From an uncultured Eggerthellaceae bacterium (GTDB lineage Bacteria; Actinomycetota; Coriobacteriia; Coriobacteriales; Eggerthellaceae): DNA of 55,801 bases. Within the stretch, counting starts at the first letter, position 1. Each line of letters begins with the position of its first letter. This document shows positions 25,016 through 33,714 of the stretch, piece after piece. Both the position numbers and the translations under genes were made by a program. The notes beneath the pieces were generated by a model. It saw nothing but the letters and a program-made list of their open reading frames with translations, was not told the DNA's origin and did not search any database. The DNA lies in assembly GCA_958454405.1 (NCBI GenBank), contig CAUEBO010000014.1, forward strand, positions 1 through 55,801, written 5' to 3'.

Positions 25016-26368
25016 ATGAAGAAATTGGCGATCATAGGAGGCGGCGCGGCAGGGCTCGCGGCCGCCGTGGCGGCCGCGAGCGAGCTGCGGCGCCTCGGGC
25101 TGTGCGTGCGGCCGTCGACGCAGGGCGGGGCGGCCTCGCCCGGGGCGGACGGGGTGGAAGTCGTGGTGCACGAGGCCGACGACCGGGTGGGGCGCTCCAT
25201 CTTGGCCACGGGCAACGGGCGCTGCAACTTCTCGAACGCGCGGGTGGACGCGGCGGTCTACCGCAATGCGCCGTTCGTGGGGGAGGTCCTTGAGGCCCTT
25301 GAGGCGCTCGCGGCATCGGAGCTCGGATGCGTGCGGGCGCCGGGCTCCGATGCGCCGGCCGACCCCGTCCATGCGTTCTTCGCCGACCTGGGCCTCATGT
25401 GGCGCGAGGAAGGCGAGGGGCGCCTCTATCCGCTGGCCAACAAGGCGACGAGCGTGCTCGACGTCCTGCGCGCCGCCGCAGCCGATGCGGGCGCGCGCGA
25501 ATCGTGCGGCCGGGCGGCCGTGTGCGTCGACGAGCCTTCGCGGGAGGGCGAGCGCTTCCATGTCAGGTTCGCCGACGGGGCGGTGGAGCACGCCGACGCC
25601 GTCGTCGTGGCCGTCGGGGGGCGCGCGGCCGGTCAGCTGGAGCTTCCCTGCCCGCTCGCCTGCGAGAAGGGGCGCCCGGTGCTCGGCCCCTTGCGCACCG
25701 ATGCGGCGCTGGTGCGGCAGCTCAACAACATCCGCGTGCGCTGCGACGTTTCGCTCGTGGACGCCGAGGGCGGCCTGAAGGCGCGCGAGCGCGGCGAGGT
25801 GCTGTTCCGCGACTACGGCGTGTCGGGCATCGCCGTGTTCAACTTGTCGCGATTCGCCGATCCGGGCGACGAGCTGCGCATCGATCTGCTTCCGCAGGTG
25901 CCGTTTGACAAGGCGGAAGGGTTTCTGCGAGCGCGGCGCAAGCGCTTGGCCTTGGCGGGGCGTCCGTGTAGCGGCGAGGCCGTCCTGCGCGGAGCGCTGT
26001 TGCCTGCGGTGGCGCATGCGGCGCTGAAGGAAGCGGGCCTGCGCCCCGACGCCCCGTTTGGAAAGGCCGATGCGCCGGCGCTGGCGCGCGTGCTCAAGGG
26101 CATGGCGCTCTCCGTGCACGGCATCGGCGACGCGCGCCAGTGCCAGGTGATGCGGGGCGGCTTCGAAACGGGTGCGTTCGACGCGCGCACCTTGGAGGCT
26201 TTCGCGGCTCCCGGGCTGTTCGCGGCGGGGGAGGCGCTTGACGTGGACGCGCCCTGCGGCGGGTACAACCTGCATTGGGCCTGGGCGAGCGGCATCCTGG
26301 CCGGCCGCGCCGCCGCTTCGCGGCTTGCAGCCGGCGGAGCGCGCGCGAAGAAGGCCGCCCGTGCTTGA
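25016..26368 (+). CDS. HI0933/BaiN-type NAD(P)/FAD oxidoreductase
   Basis: A 450-residue flavoprotein. It opens with the dinucleotide fold (AIIGGGAAGLAAAVAA). The family signature GNGRCNFSNA follows, and the C-terminal FAD contact region reads GEALDVDAPCGGYNLHWAWASG. The acidic/Gly-rich stretch between residues 25 and 45 looks like an insertion. Relatives include bile-acid and general oxidoreductases; the substrate is not evident. Start ATG 25016 gives the usual MKKLAIIGGG N-terminus. Its stop overlaps the next gene by 8 bases. Confidence 0.9.
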   Translation: MKKLAIIGGGAAGLAAAVAAASELRRLGLCVRPSTQGGAASPGADGVEVVVHEADDRVGRSILATGNGRCNFSNARVDAAVYRNAPFVGEVLEALEALAASELGCVRAPGSDAPADPVHAFFADLGLMWREEGEGRLYPLANKATSVLDVLRAAAADAGARESCGRAAVCVDEPSREGERFHVRFADGAVEHADAVVVAVGGRAAGQLELPCPLACEKGRPVLGPLRTDAALVRQLNNIRVRCDVSLVDAEGGLKARERGEVLFRDYGVSGIAVFNLSRFADPGDELRIDLLPQVPFDKAEGFLRARRKRLALAGRPCSGEAVLRGALLPAVAHAALKEAGLRPDAPFGKADAPALARVLKGMALSVHGIGDARQCQVMRGGFETGAFDARTLEAFAAPGLFAAGEALDVDAPCGGYNLHWAWASGILAGRAAASRLAAGGARAKKAARA

Positions 26369-28127
26369 GGTTTCGAACATACGGCTCCCGCTCGACGCGG
26401 GGCTGCCGGGCGAGGCCGGCGCGTCGCTTGCGCGCGCCGCGGCTGCCGACGCGCTCGGCGTGCAGCGGTGCGACGTGGCGTCGGTCCGCGTGCTTAAGCG
26501 CAGCGTGGACGCCCGCAAGAAGCGCGACGTGCATTTCGCGGCTGCGCTCGGGGTGGAGCTGCGCGATGCGGCGCTCGAAGAGGAGGCCCTTGCTGCGGCG
26601 GCGGGGCGCGACGGGGCCGGCGCGGCGGCGGGAACGCGGGTGAAGCGGCATGCGCCGTACGAGCCGCTGGTGCCGCCGGTGCGCGCAGCGGCCTTCGAGG
26701 CGAGCGGGGAGCCCCGCCCGATCGTGGTGGGCGCAGGCCCCGCCGGCCTGTTCTGCGCGCTCTACCTTGCGCGATCTGGGCTGAGGCCTCTCGTGGTGGA
26801 GCGCGGCGGAGACGTGGACGAGCGCCTTGCCGCCGTTGCGGCCTTCGATGCGGGCGCGGAGCTTGACCCGCAGACGAACATCCAGTTCGGCGAAGGCGGG
26901 GCGGGGACGTTCTCTGACGGGAAGCTGACCACGAACATCAAGAACCCGATGGCGCGTCACGTGCTGCGCTGGTTCGCGGACGCGGGCGCGCCGGAGGAGA
27001 TCCTCTGGCAGGCGAAGCCCCACATCGGCACCGACCTCTTGGTGGAGGTGGTGCGCGCGCTGCGCCGCCAGATCGTGGATGCCGGCGGTGAGGTGCGCTT
27101 CCATGCGCAGCTGGTCGGACTTGGGTTCGACGGGGATGGCTCGCTTTCCTCCGTGGATGTGCGCGATGCGCGCGACGGGGCCCAGGAGCGCATCGCGGCC
27201 CGGCGCGTCGTGTTGGCGTGCGGCCACTCCGCGCGCGACACGTTCGCGCTCGTGCACGAGGCGGGGGTGCGCATGGAGCAGAAGCCGTTCTCGGTGGGCG
27301 TGCGCATCGAGCATGGCCAGCACGCGATCGATCGCGCCCAGTACGGCGAGGCTGCGGTCCATCCGGCGCTCGGCGCGGCCGACTACAAGCTGGCCGTGCA
27401 CCTGCCAGGTGGTCGGAGCGTCTACACGTTCTGCATGTGCCCGGGCGGACAGGTGGTGTGCGCGGCCAGCGAGCCGGGTGGCGTGGTGGTGAACGGCATG
27501 AGCCGGTTCGCGCGCGACGGCGAGAACGCGAACAGCGCGCTTCTGGTGGGCGTCGGCCCCGAGGACTTCGGCGGCGACCACCCGCTGGCGGGCGTCGAGC
27601 TGCAGCGGAGGATGGAGCAGGCGGCCTACCGTGCGGCCCGTGCAGCCGGCGGCGCGCCCTATGCGGCTCCGGCCCAGACGGTGGGGGATTTTCTGGCAGG
27701 TCGTGCAAAAGGTGCGAGCGACACGGTGCGGCCCACTTACGCGCGCGGAGTGGCCTGGTGCGATATGCGGGAATGCCTGCCGGGATTCGTCGTCGACGCG
27801 CTGGCCGAGGCGCTGCCCCTGCTCGACCGCAGGCTGCATGGCTTCGCCGATCCGGGAGCTGTGATGACCGGCGTCGAGACGCGCAGCTCGAGTCCCGTGC
27901 GCATCGTGCGCGACGAAGGGCTGCAAGCGCAGCTTGCGAAAGGATCGAACGCCTCGGGCGATCGGGACGGGGCGGGCACCGATGCAGGTGCGCGGCTGGG
28001 CGGCGGCGCACCGGGAACCGGCCTGTACCCGTGCGGCGAGGGAGCAGGCTACGCCGGCGGCATCATGAGCGCCGCATGCGACGGCTTGCGCGTGGCCCAA
28101 GTGGTCGCCGACGCGTTCGGCAGCTAG
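26361..28127 (+). CDS. FAD-dependent dehydrogenase, COG2509-like
   Basis: A 588-residue protein. An N-terminal alpha/beta domain (about 1-100) with basic RVKRHAPY is followed by the FAD fold (VVGAGPAGLFCALYLA), an FGEGGAGTFSDGKL motif, and the C-terminal CGEGAGYAGGIMSAACDG. This layout matches uncharacterised COG2509 dehydrogenases. A GTG start at 26361 overlaps the preceding stop and has AAGG upstream, suggesting coupled translation with the BaiN-type gene. Its stop shares the CTAG tetranucleotide with the convergent cobO. Confidence 0.88.
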   Translation: MLEVSNIRLPLDAGLPGEAGASLARAAAADALGVQRCDVASVRVLKRSVDARKKRDVHFAAALGVELRDAALEEEALAAAAGRDGAGAAAGTRVKRHAPYEPLVPPVRAAAFEASGEPRPIVVGAGPAGLFCALYLARSGLRPLVVERGGDVDERLAAVAAFDAGAELDPQTNIQFGEGGAGTFSDGKLTTNIKNPMARHVLRWFADAGAPEEILWQAKPHIGTDLLVEVVRALRRQIVDAGGEVRFHAQLVGLGFDGDGSLSSVDVRDARDGAQERIAARRVVLACGHSARDTFALVHEAGVRMEQKPFSVGVRIEHGQHAIDRAQYGEAAVHPALGAADYKLAVHLPGGRSVYTFCMCPGGQVVCAASEPGGVVVNGMSRFARDGENANSALLVGVGPEDFGGDHPLAGVELQRRMEQAAYRAARAAGGAPYAAPAQTVGDFLAGRAKGASDTVRPTYARGVAWCDMRECLPGFVVDALAEALPLLDRRLHGFADPGAVMTGVETRSSSPVRIVRDEGLQAQLAKGSNASGDRDGAGTDAGARLGGGAPGTGLYPCGEGAGYAGGIMSAACDGLRVAQVVADAFGS

Positions 28128-28642
28128 AATTCGATGCCGCGCCGCGCAAGCGTTCCGTTGCGGAAGTAGTGCTTCACCTCGCGCATCTCGGTTACCAGGT
28201 CGGCGGCTTCGATGAGCTCGTCGCTGGCGTCGCGTCCCGTGAGCACGAGTTCCACGCCGCAGGGCCGCGCGGCCACGAGTTCCAAAAGGGCGCCCGCTTC
28301 GAGGTATCCCAGCGAGTCGGCCACGTTCGCCTCGTCCAGCACCACGACGTCGTAGTCTTTGCTGAGCAGCGCCTCGCGGGCCTGCGCCAGCCCTGCCCGC
28401 GCCGCGGCCGCGTCAGCTTCCTCGTCAAGCGACGCCAGCTCGTTGCCCGTGCCGTACTGCTCGGCCTTGACCCGCTCGTCCATCGCGCGCAGCACGTCGA
28501 GCTCTCCCGACTCGCCGTTCTTCATGAACTGCCCGAAGTACACGCGCCGTCCCGCGCCCGCAGCCCGCACGGCAAGCCCGACGGCGGCGGTCGTCTTGCC
28601 CTTCCCGTCGCCCGTGTACACGTGCACCTTGCCTTCGTCCAT
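28124..28642 (-). CDS. cobO: cob(I)yrinic acid a,c-diamide adenosyltransferase
   Basis: A 172-residue CobA/CobO/BtuR-type enzyme that transfers the adenosyl group of ATP to the corrinoid cobalt. The P-loop GDGKGKTTAAVGLA is at the N-terminus; FGQFMKNGESGE, VVLDEAN and LVLTGRDA follow as family motifs. It makes coenzyme B12 from imported or salvaged corrinoid. That fits the riboswitch-controlled B12 uptake block at 33.7-41 kb. No riboswitch lies in its own short leader. Confidence 0.93.
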   Translation of the reverse strand: MDEGKVHVYTGDGKGKTTAAVGLAVRAAGAGRRVYFGQFMKNGESGELDVLRAMDERVKAEQYGTGNELASLDEEADAAAARAGLAQAREALLSKDYDVVVLDEANVADSLGYLEAGALLELVAARPCGVELVLTGRDASDELIEAADLVTEMREVKHYFRNGTLARRGIEF

Positions 28643-28742
28643 GCAATCGTCCTTTTTCGACGGTGAAGCCGGTCATTCTGGTCCGACGGATGCGCTCGGC
28701 GCACGGTGTCCGTCGAAGGTGCTTGGGGTGTCGCCGGTATTG

Positions 28743-28970
28743 TTAGAAATCGATCAGATCGACCACTCGAACGTCCAGCGCGTCGGCTATCTTCATCAAT
28801 TGTTCGAGACTGATTTTGACGCGGCCGTTCTCGACGCGATAGATGTAAGAATGCGAGGAGGAATGGCCGATCATGAGCGCAAGGTCTCTCTGCGAGTAGC
28901 CGCGATCCGTCCTCGCAGTGCGGATCGCTTCTCCCAGTTGCGCATATCTGCTGTCCATGTTCTCGGCCAT
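28743..28970 (-). CDS. XRE-family HTH regulator, 75 aa
   Basis: A minimal regulator: LGEAIRTARTDRGYSQRDLALMIG, then SHSYIYRVENGRVKISLEQLMKIADAL. No effector domain. The start is taken as ATG 28970; ATG 28958 is possible. It is divergent from another XRE gene at 29087, with an inverted repeat between them. Confidence 0.85.
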   Translation of the reverse strand: MAENMDSRYAQLGEAIRTARTDRGYSQRDLALMIGHSSSHSYIYRVENGRVKISLEQLMKIADALDVRVVDLIDF

Positions 28971-29002
28971 GCTTCAGAGGTTATGCGCTAAACTATCTTC
29001 AT

Positions 29003-29022
29003 TGGATACTGGTGGGTATCCA
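29003..29022. promoter_or_regulatory. inverted repeat TGGATAC-N6-GTATCCA between divergent XRE genes
   Basis: Perfect 7-bp arms (29003-29009, 29016-29022) lie in the divergent promoter region of the two XRE genes. It is a likely operator for one or both. Confidence 0.55.
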
Positions 29023-29086
29023 TTTGCATCGCGTTGTCGCCTTGCGACTTGCAGGCAATGCGGAAGCGGTCGAAAGGAGGCCCTCG

Positions 29087-29329
29087 GTGCCCATAGTTTC
29101 TCGTCTTGGCGATGTGATGGCGGATCGGGGGGTCGGCCTGTGCGATCTTGCCGACGAAGTGGGCATCACTGCGGTGAACCTGTCGCGCATCAAAACGGGC
29201 AGGATCCGATCGATACGGTTCTCGACGCTCGAGGCCCTGTGCGAAACGCTGGGCTGCCAGCCCGGCGACATCCTGGAACATGTTTCATTCGACGGCCCGC
29301 TGGCCGCATCGGAGCGGCACGGCCGTTGA
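29087..29329 (+). CDS. XRE-family HTH regulator, 80 aa (YozG-like)
   Basis: An 80-residue Cro/C1-type protein. The HTH runs through RLGDVMADRGVGLCDLADEVGI and VNLSRIKTGR, ending in LGCQPGDILEH, a pattern typical of the HTH_26/YozG group. A GTG start at 29087 was chosen because AAAGGAGG lies 6 bases upstream; the longer frame has no ribosome site. It is divergent from the XRE gene at 28743. Confidence 0.8.
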   Translation: MPIVSRLGDVMADRGVGLCDLADEVGITAVNLSRIKTGRIRSIRFSTLEALCETLGCQPGDILEHVSFDGPLAASERHGR

Positions 29330-29382
29330 GCAGCGCCTGTGGACGAGCGAGGATTCGCGTCGTGCGGGGCCTGACGTGAATA

Positions 29383-29784
29383 TCAGTCGCCCAGCTCGCG
29401 TTCCCAGTCGAAGCCGGGCGGGGGCGCCAAGGGCACGTCTTCGCCGGCCGCCGCGCCGTCGATCCGCCCGTCCCATTGGCAGGCGCCCATGTCCACGTGC
29501 TCGTCGTCGGCGAACGTGACGCCCTCCTCTTCCAGCATCTCGCGCTGCACCTCGGGGCCGCCGAACGCGTAGCCCTTGCACAGGCCGCCGTCCTTGAACA
29601 CGATGCGATGGCAGGGGATGCGGTTCGCCTCGGCGCCCGGGTCGGGGTTCGCGCGCAGCGCATAGCCCACGTAGCGGGCCGAGCGCGGCGCTCCCACCAG
29701 GCGGGCAACCTGGCCGTACGAGGCCACCTTGCCGCACGGCACCTCGCGCACCACCCGATACACCCGGTCCGAGAAATCGCCCAT
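29383..29784 (-). CDS. MGMT/Ogt-like alkyltransferase, DNA-binding domain only
   Basis: A 133-residue protein containing only the C-terminal alkyltransferase fold: VPCGKVASYGQVARLVG (HTH), NPDPGAEANRIPCHRIVFKDG (active site PCHR with the acceptor Cys), GGPEVQREML. The Cys is present, unlike in the Cys-lacking Atl proteins (PWHR). It lacks the N-terminal domain of classical MGMT and adds about 35 acidic C-terminal residues. ATG 29784 follows GGAGCGAAGG. Repair of O6-alkylguanine is likely. Confidence 0.85.
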   Translation of the reverse strand: MGDFSDRVYRVVREVPCGKVASYGQVARLVGAPRSARYVGYALRANPDPGAEANRIPCHRIVFKDGGLCKGYAFGGPEVQREMLEEEGVTFADDEHVDMGACQWDGRIDGAAAGEDVPLAPPPGFDWERELGD

Positions 29785-30118
29785 GGCCTTCGCTCCGCCT
29801 CCTGCTCGCAGCCGTCTTCCCTGCAAGGGTACCGTATCGCGGGCGGACGCGCAAAGGCCGGGGACGGCGTTGCGGGGGCGGCTCGCGCTGCGGACCCCGT
29901 CGCCAACCGTCGCCGTGAGGGCTTCACCTCCGCCCCGCGAGCGGCTCCGCCTGCTCGCTGCGACCTTCAACGGTTCTTTGAGGAATATGTGGTTTCGAAG
30001 GCCCGCTGCATACTCGGGCGATTCGGCTTCCCTTTTCCGTTCCCGCACCCTATGCTTGAACGGAGACGAACGTGCGATACCAAGGGGACTGGTCGCTTCT
30101 TCACACGGGAGGTTCACG
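29785..30118 (+). promoter_or_regulatory. 334-bp intergenic region upstream of the MacA-like gene
   Basis: A weak promoter candidate is TTCCCT (30028-30033), a 17-base spacer and TATGCT (30051-30056). The rest is GC-rich with no gene or structure I can support. GGGAGG at 30107-30112 is the ribosome site for the next gene. Confidence 0.35.
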
Positions 30119-31696
30119 ATGGCATCACAGCGCAACCGGCAAGGCGACGGCGCGGACGACCGCGCATCCTGGAACGAAGCCGGCGGGGGAGCGGCTCATG
30201 CGTCCGTGCATCCCATCGGGGCTGCGGCGGGCGGGGACGCCACCGCGCGCATCGTCCCCGCAACCTCCGCCGCGCTCGCCGGCGTTCCGCTTCCCGGAAG
30301 CTCCCCGGCAACCGAGCCGCTGTACCCTGCGGACCTGGTTGACGCCGAGGCCCTTGCCGACATGCAGGCGTTCAACGACCTCAAGGCGAAGCGCAAGAAG
30401 CAACGCAAGCGCAAGATCATCGTCGGCGTCGTCTCGGCCGCAGCCGTGATCGCGCTTGCGGGCGGCGCGTTCGCCTGGTACGCGGCCGATCAGGCGGCCA
30501 AGGCGCTGCAGGACATGGCTCCGCAGACGGCGCCTGTCGAGCGGGGAACCTTCGTCGAGACGGTGTCGGCTTCCGGCAACCTGCAGCCCGTGGCGTCGGT
30601 GAGCGCCACGTCCGAGGTGGACGGCATCGTGGGCGAGGTGCTCGTGGCCGAGGGCGATCGCGTCGAGGAGGGCCAGGCGCTGTTCACCGTGGTCAACGAC
30701 GAGTTGGACAAGGCGGTGAACCAAGCCGCCCAGGGCATCGAAGAGGCCAGAAACGGCGTTGCCCAGGCCCAGAACGCCGTGGACGACGCCTACCGCGCCA
30801 AGGCGACCGGTCAGCAGGCCGTGGCGAACGCCCAAGCCCAAGCGCAGACGGCCGCAGCGGCCGCCAAAGAGGCCGGGGAAGCGGCGCCCGAGTCGTTCGG
30901 CGGCGAGCAGGCGACTTTCGACGAAGCGAGCGCGGACTCCGCAATCAGGTCGGCTGAGCTGGGTTTGAGCAGCGCGAACCTGGCCCTGCAGAACGCGCAG
31001 GCCGCCTACGACGAGGCGGTCGCACGCGCTGCCAAGCGCACGGTCGCATCGTCCATCGCCGGTAGCGTGGTCGCGGTCAACATCGAGCCTGGCAAGGCGC
31101 TGGGGGCTTCGGCCGGCGCTGCCGCCTCGCCCGTGCAGATCGCCGATTTGTCGCAGATGACTGTGTCCATCAACGTGAACGAGATGGACATCCTCAAGGT
31201 CGCCCCCGACCAGACCGCCGAGGTCACGTTCACCGCCGCGCCCGACCTTACGCTGTCCGCCACCGTAATCAGCATTGCCACCACGTCCGCCGGCTCGGAC
31301 GACTTGGGCACCGCCCAGTACGGCGGCATGGGCGGTGCCGTCACCTATGCGGTGAAGCTGCTCATCGCCGAGCCGGATCCGCGCCTCAAACCAGGCATGA
31401 CCGCGAAAGCCGACATCACCACCACGACCATCGAGAACGCCCTCATGGTGCCCATCTCGGCCGTGCAGTCCGACGGTTCGGGCCGCAGCTTCGTCATGGT
31501 GCTCACCGACCCCGAGACGCAGGAAACGGAGATGCGCACCGTCGAGGTGGTTGCGTCCGACGGGCTCACGACGGTGGTGAAGGGCCAGGTGAAGGTCGGG
31601 GATGAAGTGGTGGTGGGAGGCGTGGGGATGGACGTCGGCACGGCCATGGGCGACGGCGCGGCCGCGGTTGACGCCGACAGCGTCATGGTGGGGTAG
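30119..31696 (+). CDS. HlyD/MacA-like membrane-fusion protein with long cytoplasmic N-terminus
   Basis: A 525-residue adaptor of a MacB-type exporter. The first 100 residues are hydrophilic and cytoplasmic, ending in KAKRKKQRKRK. A single helix (about 100-122) follows, then the barrel-lipoyl half (TVSASGNLQPVASV), a helical hairpin of Ala/Gln coiled coil (about 195-305), and the second barrel half. The N-terminal extension is longer than usual. ATG 30119 follows GGGAGG. It is followed at 3 bases by the ATPase gene, forming a three-gene operon. The exported substrate is unknown. Confidence 0.9.
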   Translation: MASQRNRQGDGADDRASWNEAGGGAAHASVHPIGAAAGGDATARIVPATSAALAGVPLPGSSPATEPLYPADLVDAEALADMQAFNDLKAKRKKQRKRKIIVGVVSAAAVIALAGGAFAWYAADQAAKALQDMAPQTAPVERGTFVETVSASGNLQPVASVSATSEVDGIVGEVLVAEGDRVEEGQALFTVVNDELDKAVNQAAQGIEEARNGVAQAQNAVDDAYRAKATGQQAVANAQAQAQTAAAAAKEAGEAAPESFGGEQATFDEASADSAIRSAELGLSSANLALQNAQAAYDEAVARAAKRTVASSIAGSVVAVNIEPGKALGASAGAAASPVQIADLSQMTVSINVNEMDILKVAPDQTAEVTFTAAPDLTLSATVISIATTSAGSDDLGTAQYGGMGGAVTYAVKLLIAEPDPRLKPGMTAKADITTTTIENALMVPISAVQSDGSGRSFVMVLTDPETQETEMRTVEVVASDGLTTVVKGQVKVGDEVVVGGVGMDVGTAMGDGAAAVDADSVMVG

Positions 31697-31699
31697 CGC

Positions 31700-32416
31700 A
31701 TGGCCCCCGTCGTTGAAGCCGTCGACCTGCACCGCATCTACGAGAGCGCCTCAGGTCTTACCCATGCTCTGCGCGGCGTGTCGCTCACGGTGGAGCGGGG
31801 CGAGTTTTTGGCCATCATGGGCCCGTCAGGCTCGGGGAAGTCGACGCTCATGAACCTGCTCGGCTGCTTGGACACGCCCACGCGCGGGCGCTACCTGCTG
31901 GAAGGCGTCGACGTGGCCGCCTACAAAGAGGACGAGCTGGCCGAGATCCGCGCCACGCGCCTGGGCTTCGTGTTCCAGTCGTTCAACCTGCTGCCACGCG
32001 CAACCGTGCTGCGCAACGTGGTGCTGCCGCTCATCTACACGGCCTGCCCGCGCAAGGAGCGCGAGCTGCGGGCGCACGCGGCGTTGCGCAGCGTGTCCAT
32101 CGACGAGCGGCTGTACGACCACAACAGCAACGAGCTGTCCGGCGGCCAGATGCAGCGCGTGGCCATCGCGCGCGCCCTGGTGAACGACCCGGCGCTCATC
32201 CTGGCCGACGAGCCCACCGGCAACCTGGACACCGCTACGGGCGACATGGTGTTGAACACGTTCAAGCGGCTGCGCGACGCGGGCAAGACCATCGTGCTCA
32301 TCACCCACGAGCCCGACGTGGCGGCCCACGCCGACCGCGTGGTGCACATCCGCGACGGCCGGCTCTACGACGGCCCGCACGGCGCGAGTGGCGCCGGGGA
32401 AGGGGCGCGGCCATGA
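31700..32416 (+). CDS. MacB/LolD-type ABC transporter ATPase
   Basis: A 238-residue ATPase. Walker A GPSGSGKST, Q-loop FVFQSFNLLPR, signature LSGGQMQR, Walker B LILADEPTGNLD and H-loop THEPD are all intact. It pairs with the FtsX-like permease that starts inside its stop codon (ATGA, 32413-32416) and with the upstream adaptor. This class pumps lipids, peptides or drugs out of the membrane by a mechanotransmission mechanism. Confidence 0.96.
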   Translation: MAPVVEAVDLHRIYESASGLTHALRGVSLTVERGEFLAIMGPSGSGKSTLMNLLGCLDTPTRGRYLLEGVDVAAYKEDELAEIRATRLGFVFQSFNLLPRATVLRNVVLPLIYTACPRKERELRAHAALRSVSIDERLYDHNSNELSGGQMQRVAIARALVNDPALILADEPTGNLDTATGDMVLNTFKRLRDAGKTIVLITHEPDVAAHADRVVHIRDGRLYDGPHGASGAGEGARP

Positions 32417-33600
32417 AGATCGGCGATCTGTTCTACGAGACGTGGCACGCGCTGTCCGCCAACAAGGGCCGCTCGCTGCTCACCATCCTGGGCATCGTCA
32501 TCGGCATCGCAGCCGTCATCGCCATGACCTCGCTCATCGCGGGCATTCAGAACACGCTCATGGGCGAGATGGGCTTCGAGCAGGCGCGCCAGGTTTCCAT
32601 CAACGCATACTCGCCGTCCGGCATCACGTTCGACGATCTGGACAAGCTGGAGCAGGGCCTGCCGGAGTACGAATCGATCACCGGCGCGTCGTTCGGATCA
32701 GCCGAAGTCGCCGAAGCCGGCGGCCAGACGAACTACGTGGGCATTACCGGCGTGCGCCCCGACTACTTCGCGGTGATGGGCTCGAAGCTCAAGGAGGGGC
32801 GCTTCTTCACGGATGCCGAGAACGAGGGTGCGGCGCGGCTTGTGGTCATCGACGCCAACTCGGTCATGCAGTTCTTCGGCAGCGCCGACGCGCAGGCGGT
32901 GGGCTCCGCCATCCGCCTGGGCAACGACGACTACACGGTGGTCGGCGTGCTCGAATCCGCCTCGTTCATGGGCGGCGCGCCGCTCTACGTGCCCTATACC
33001 ACCGTGCAGACGCGGCTGGGCGGCACGGGCGGCATCCAGCAGATCGTCGGGTTCGCGCGCGAGGGCACCGACATGGATCGTCTGGTCGAAACGACGCAGG
33101 CCTACGTGGCGCAGTACTTCAACCTGCAACCCGAAGAGGTGTACGTGCAGTCGCTCGATGCGGTGATCAAGCAGATGGAAACCATGATGGGTGCGTTCTC
33201 GCTGCTCATGGGGTCGGTTGCGTCCATCTCGCTGTTCGTGGGCGGCATCGGCATCATGAACATGATGCTGACGAACGTTACCGAGCGCATCCGCGAGATC
33301 GGCCTGCGCAAGTCGCTTGGCGCGCGTCGCCGCGACATCACGAAGCAGTTTCTGCTGGAATCCATCATGCTGTGCGTGGCGGGCGGTGCCTTCGGCATCG
33401 TGTTCGGTTTTCTGGCTGCGTTCGGCTTGGGCCAGGTGGTGGGCATGGTGCAGCCTGGCATGGCCGTCACGCCGGTGCTGGCGCCAGAGGTCGTGTTCGG
33501 CGCCGTGGGCGTGTGCGTGCTCATCGGCGTCGTGTTCGGCTCCTACCCCGCGCGCCGCGCCGCCAAGCTCGATCCGGTGGAGTCGCTGCGCTACCAGTAG
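32413..33600 (+). CDS. MacB-like FtsX-type ABC permease
   Basis: A 395-residue permease with one N-terminal helix (LLTILGIVIGIAAVIAMTSLI), a MacB_PCD extracytoplasmic domain (about 45-245) and three C-terminal helices of the FtsX fold. The motif RIREIGLRKSLGARRRDI is the conserved cytoplasmic coupling loop. It is translationally coupled to the ATPase. A stem-loop GGGACGC/GCGTCCC sits directly at its stop. Confidence 0.95.
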   Translation: MKIGDLFYETWHALSANKGRSLLTILGIVIGIAAVIAMTSLIAGIQNTLMGEMGFEQARQVSINAYSPSGITFDDLDKLEQGLPEYESITGASFGSAEVAEAGGQTNYVGITGVRPDYFAVMGSKLKEGRFFTDAENEGAARLVVIDANSVMQFFGSADAQAVGSAIRLGNDDYTVVGVLESASFMGGAPLYVPYTTVQTRLGGTGGIQQIVGFAREGTDMDRLVETTQAYVAQYFNLQPEEVYVQSLDAVIKQMETMMGAFSLLMGSVASISLFVGGIGIMNMMLTNVTERIREIGLRKSLGARRRDITKQFLLESIMLCVAGGAFGIVFGFLAAFGLGQVVGMVQPGMAVTPVLAPEVVFGAVGVCVLIGVVFGSYPARRAAKLDPVESLRYQ

Positions 33601-33638
33601 GGACGCGGGTGCGGCTCGCGCGTGCGTGCTTGCGTCCC
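33600..33638 (+). terminator. stem-loop after the MacB-like permease
   Basis: The 7-bp arms GGGACGC and GCGTCCC (33600-33606, 33632-33638) follow the stop codon directly. No U-run is present, so termination is uncertain. Confidence 0.35.
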
Positions 33639-33687
33639 GGTCGTGCGGTCCGATCCGGCCATTCGCGTCGGTCTGCGATCGAATAGG

Positions 33688-33696
33688 TGCTAGAAT
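33688..33696 (+). promoter_or_regulatory. extended -10 promoter of the B12 block
   Basis: TGC followed by TAGAAT (33691-33696) is an extended -10 element placed just before the cobalamin aptamer. The -35 is weak. Confidence 0.5.
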
Positions 33697-33714
33697 GCAT
33701 CGGTACAAGTTGAT

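Noticed and set aside
28743..29329. Prophage or integrative element signalled by the divergent XRE pair
   Set aside because: No integrase, excisionase, structural gene, att repeat or tRNA is found nearby.
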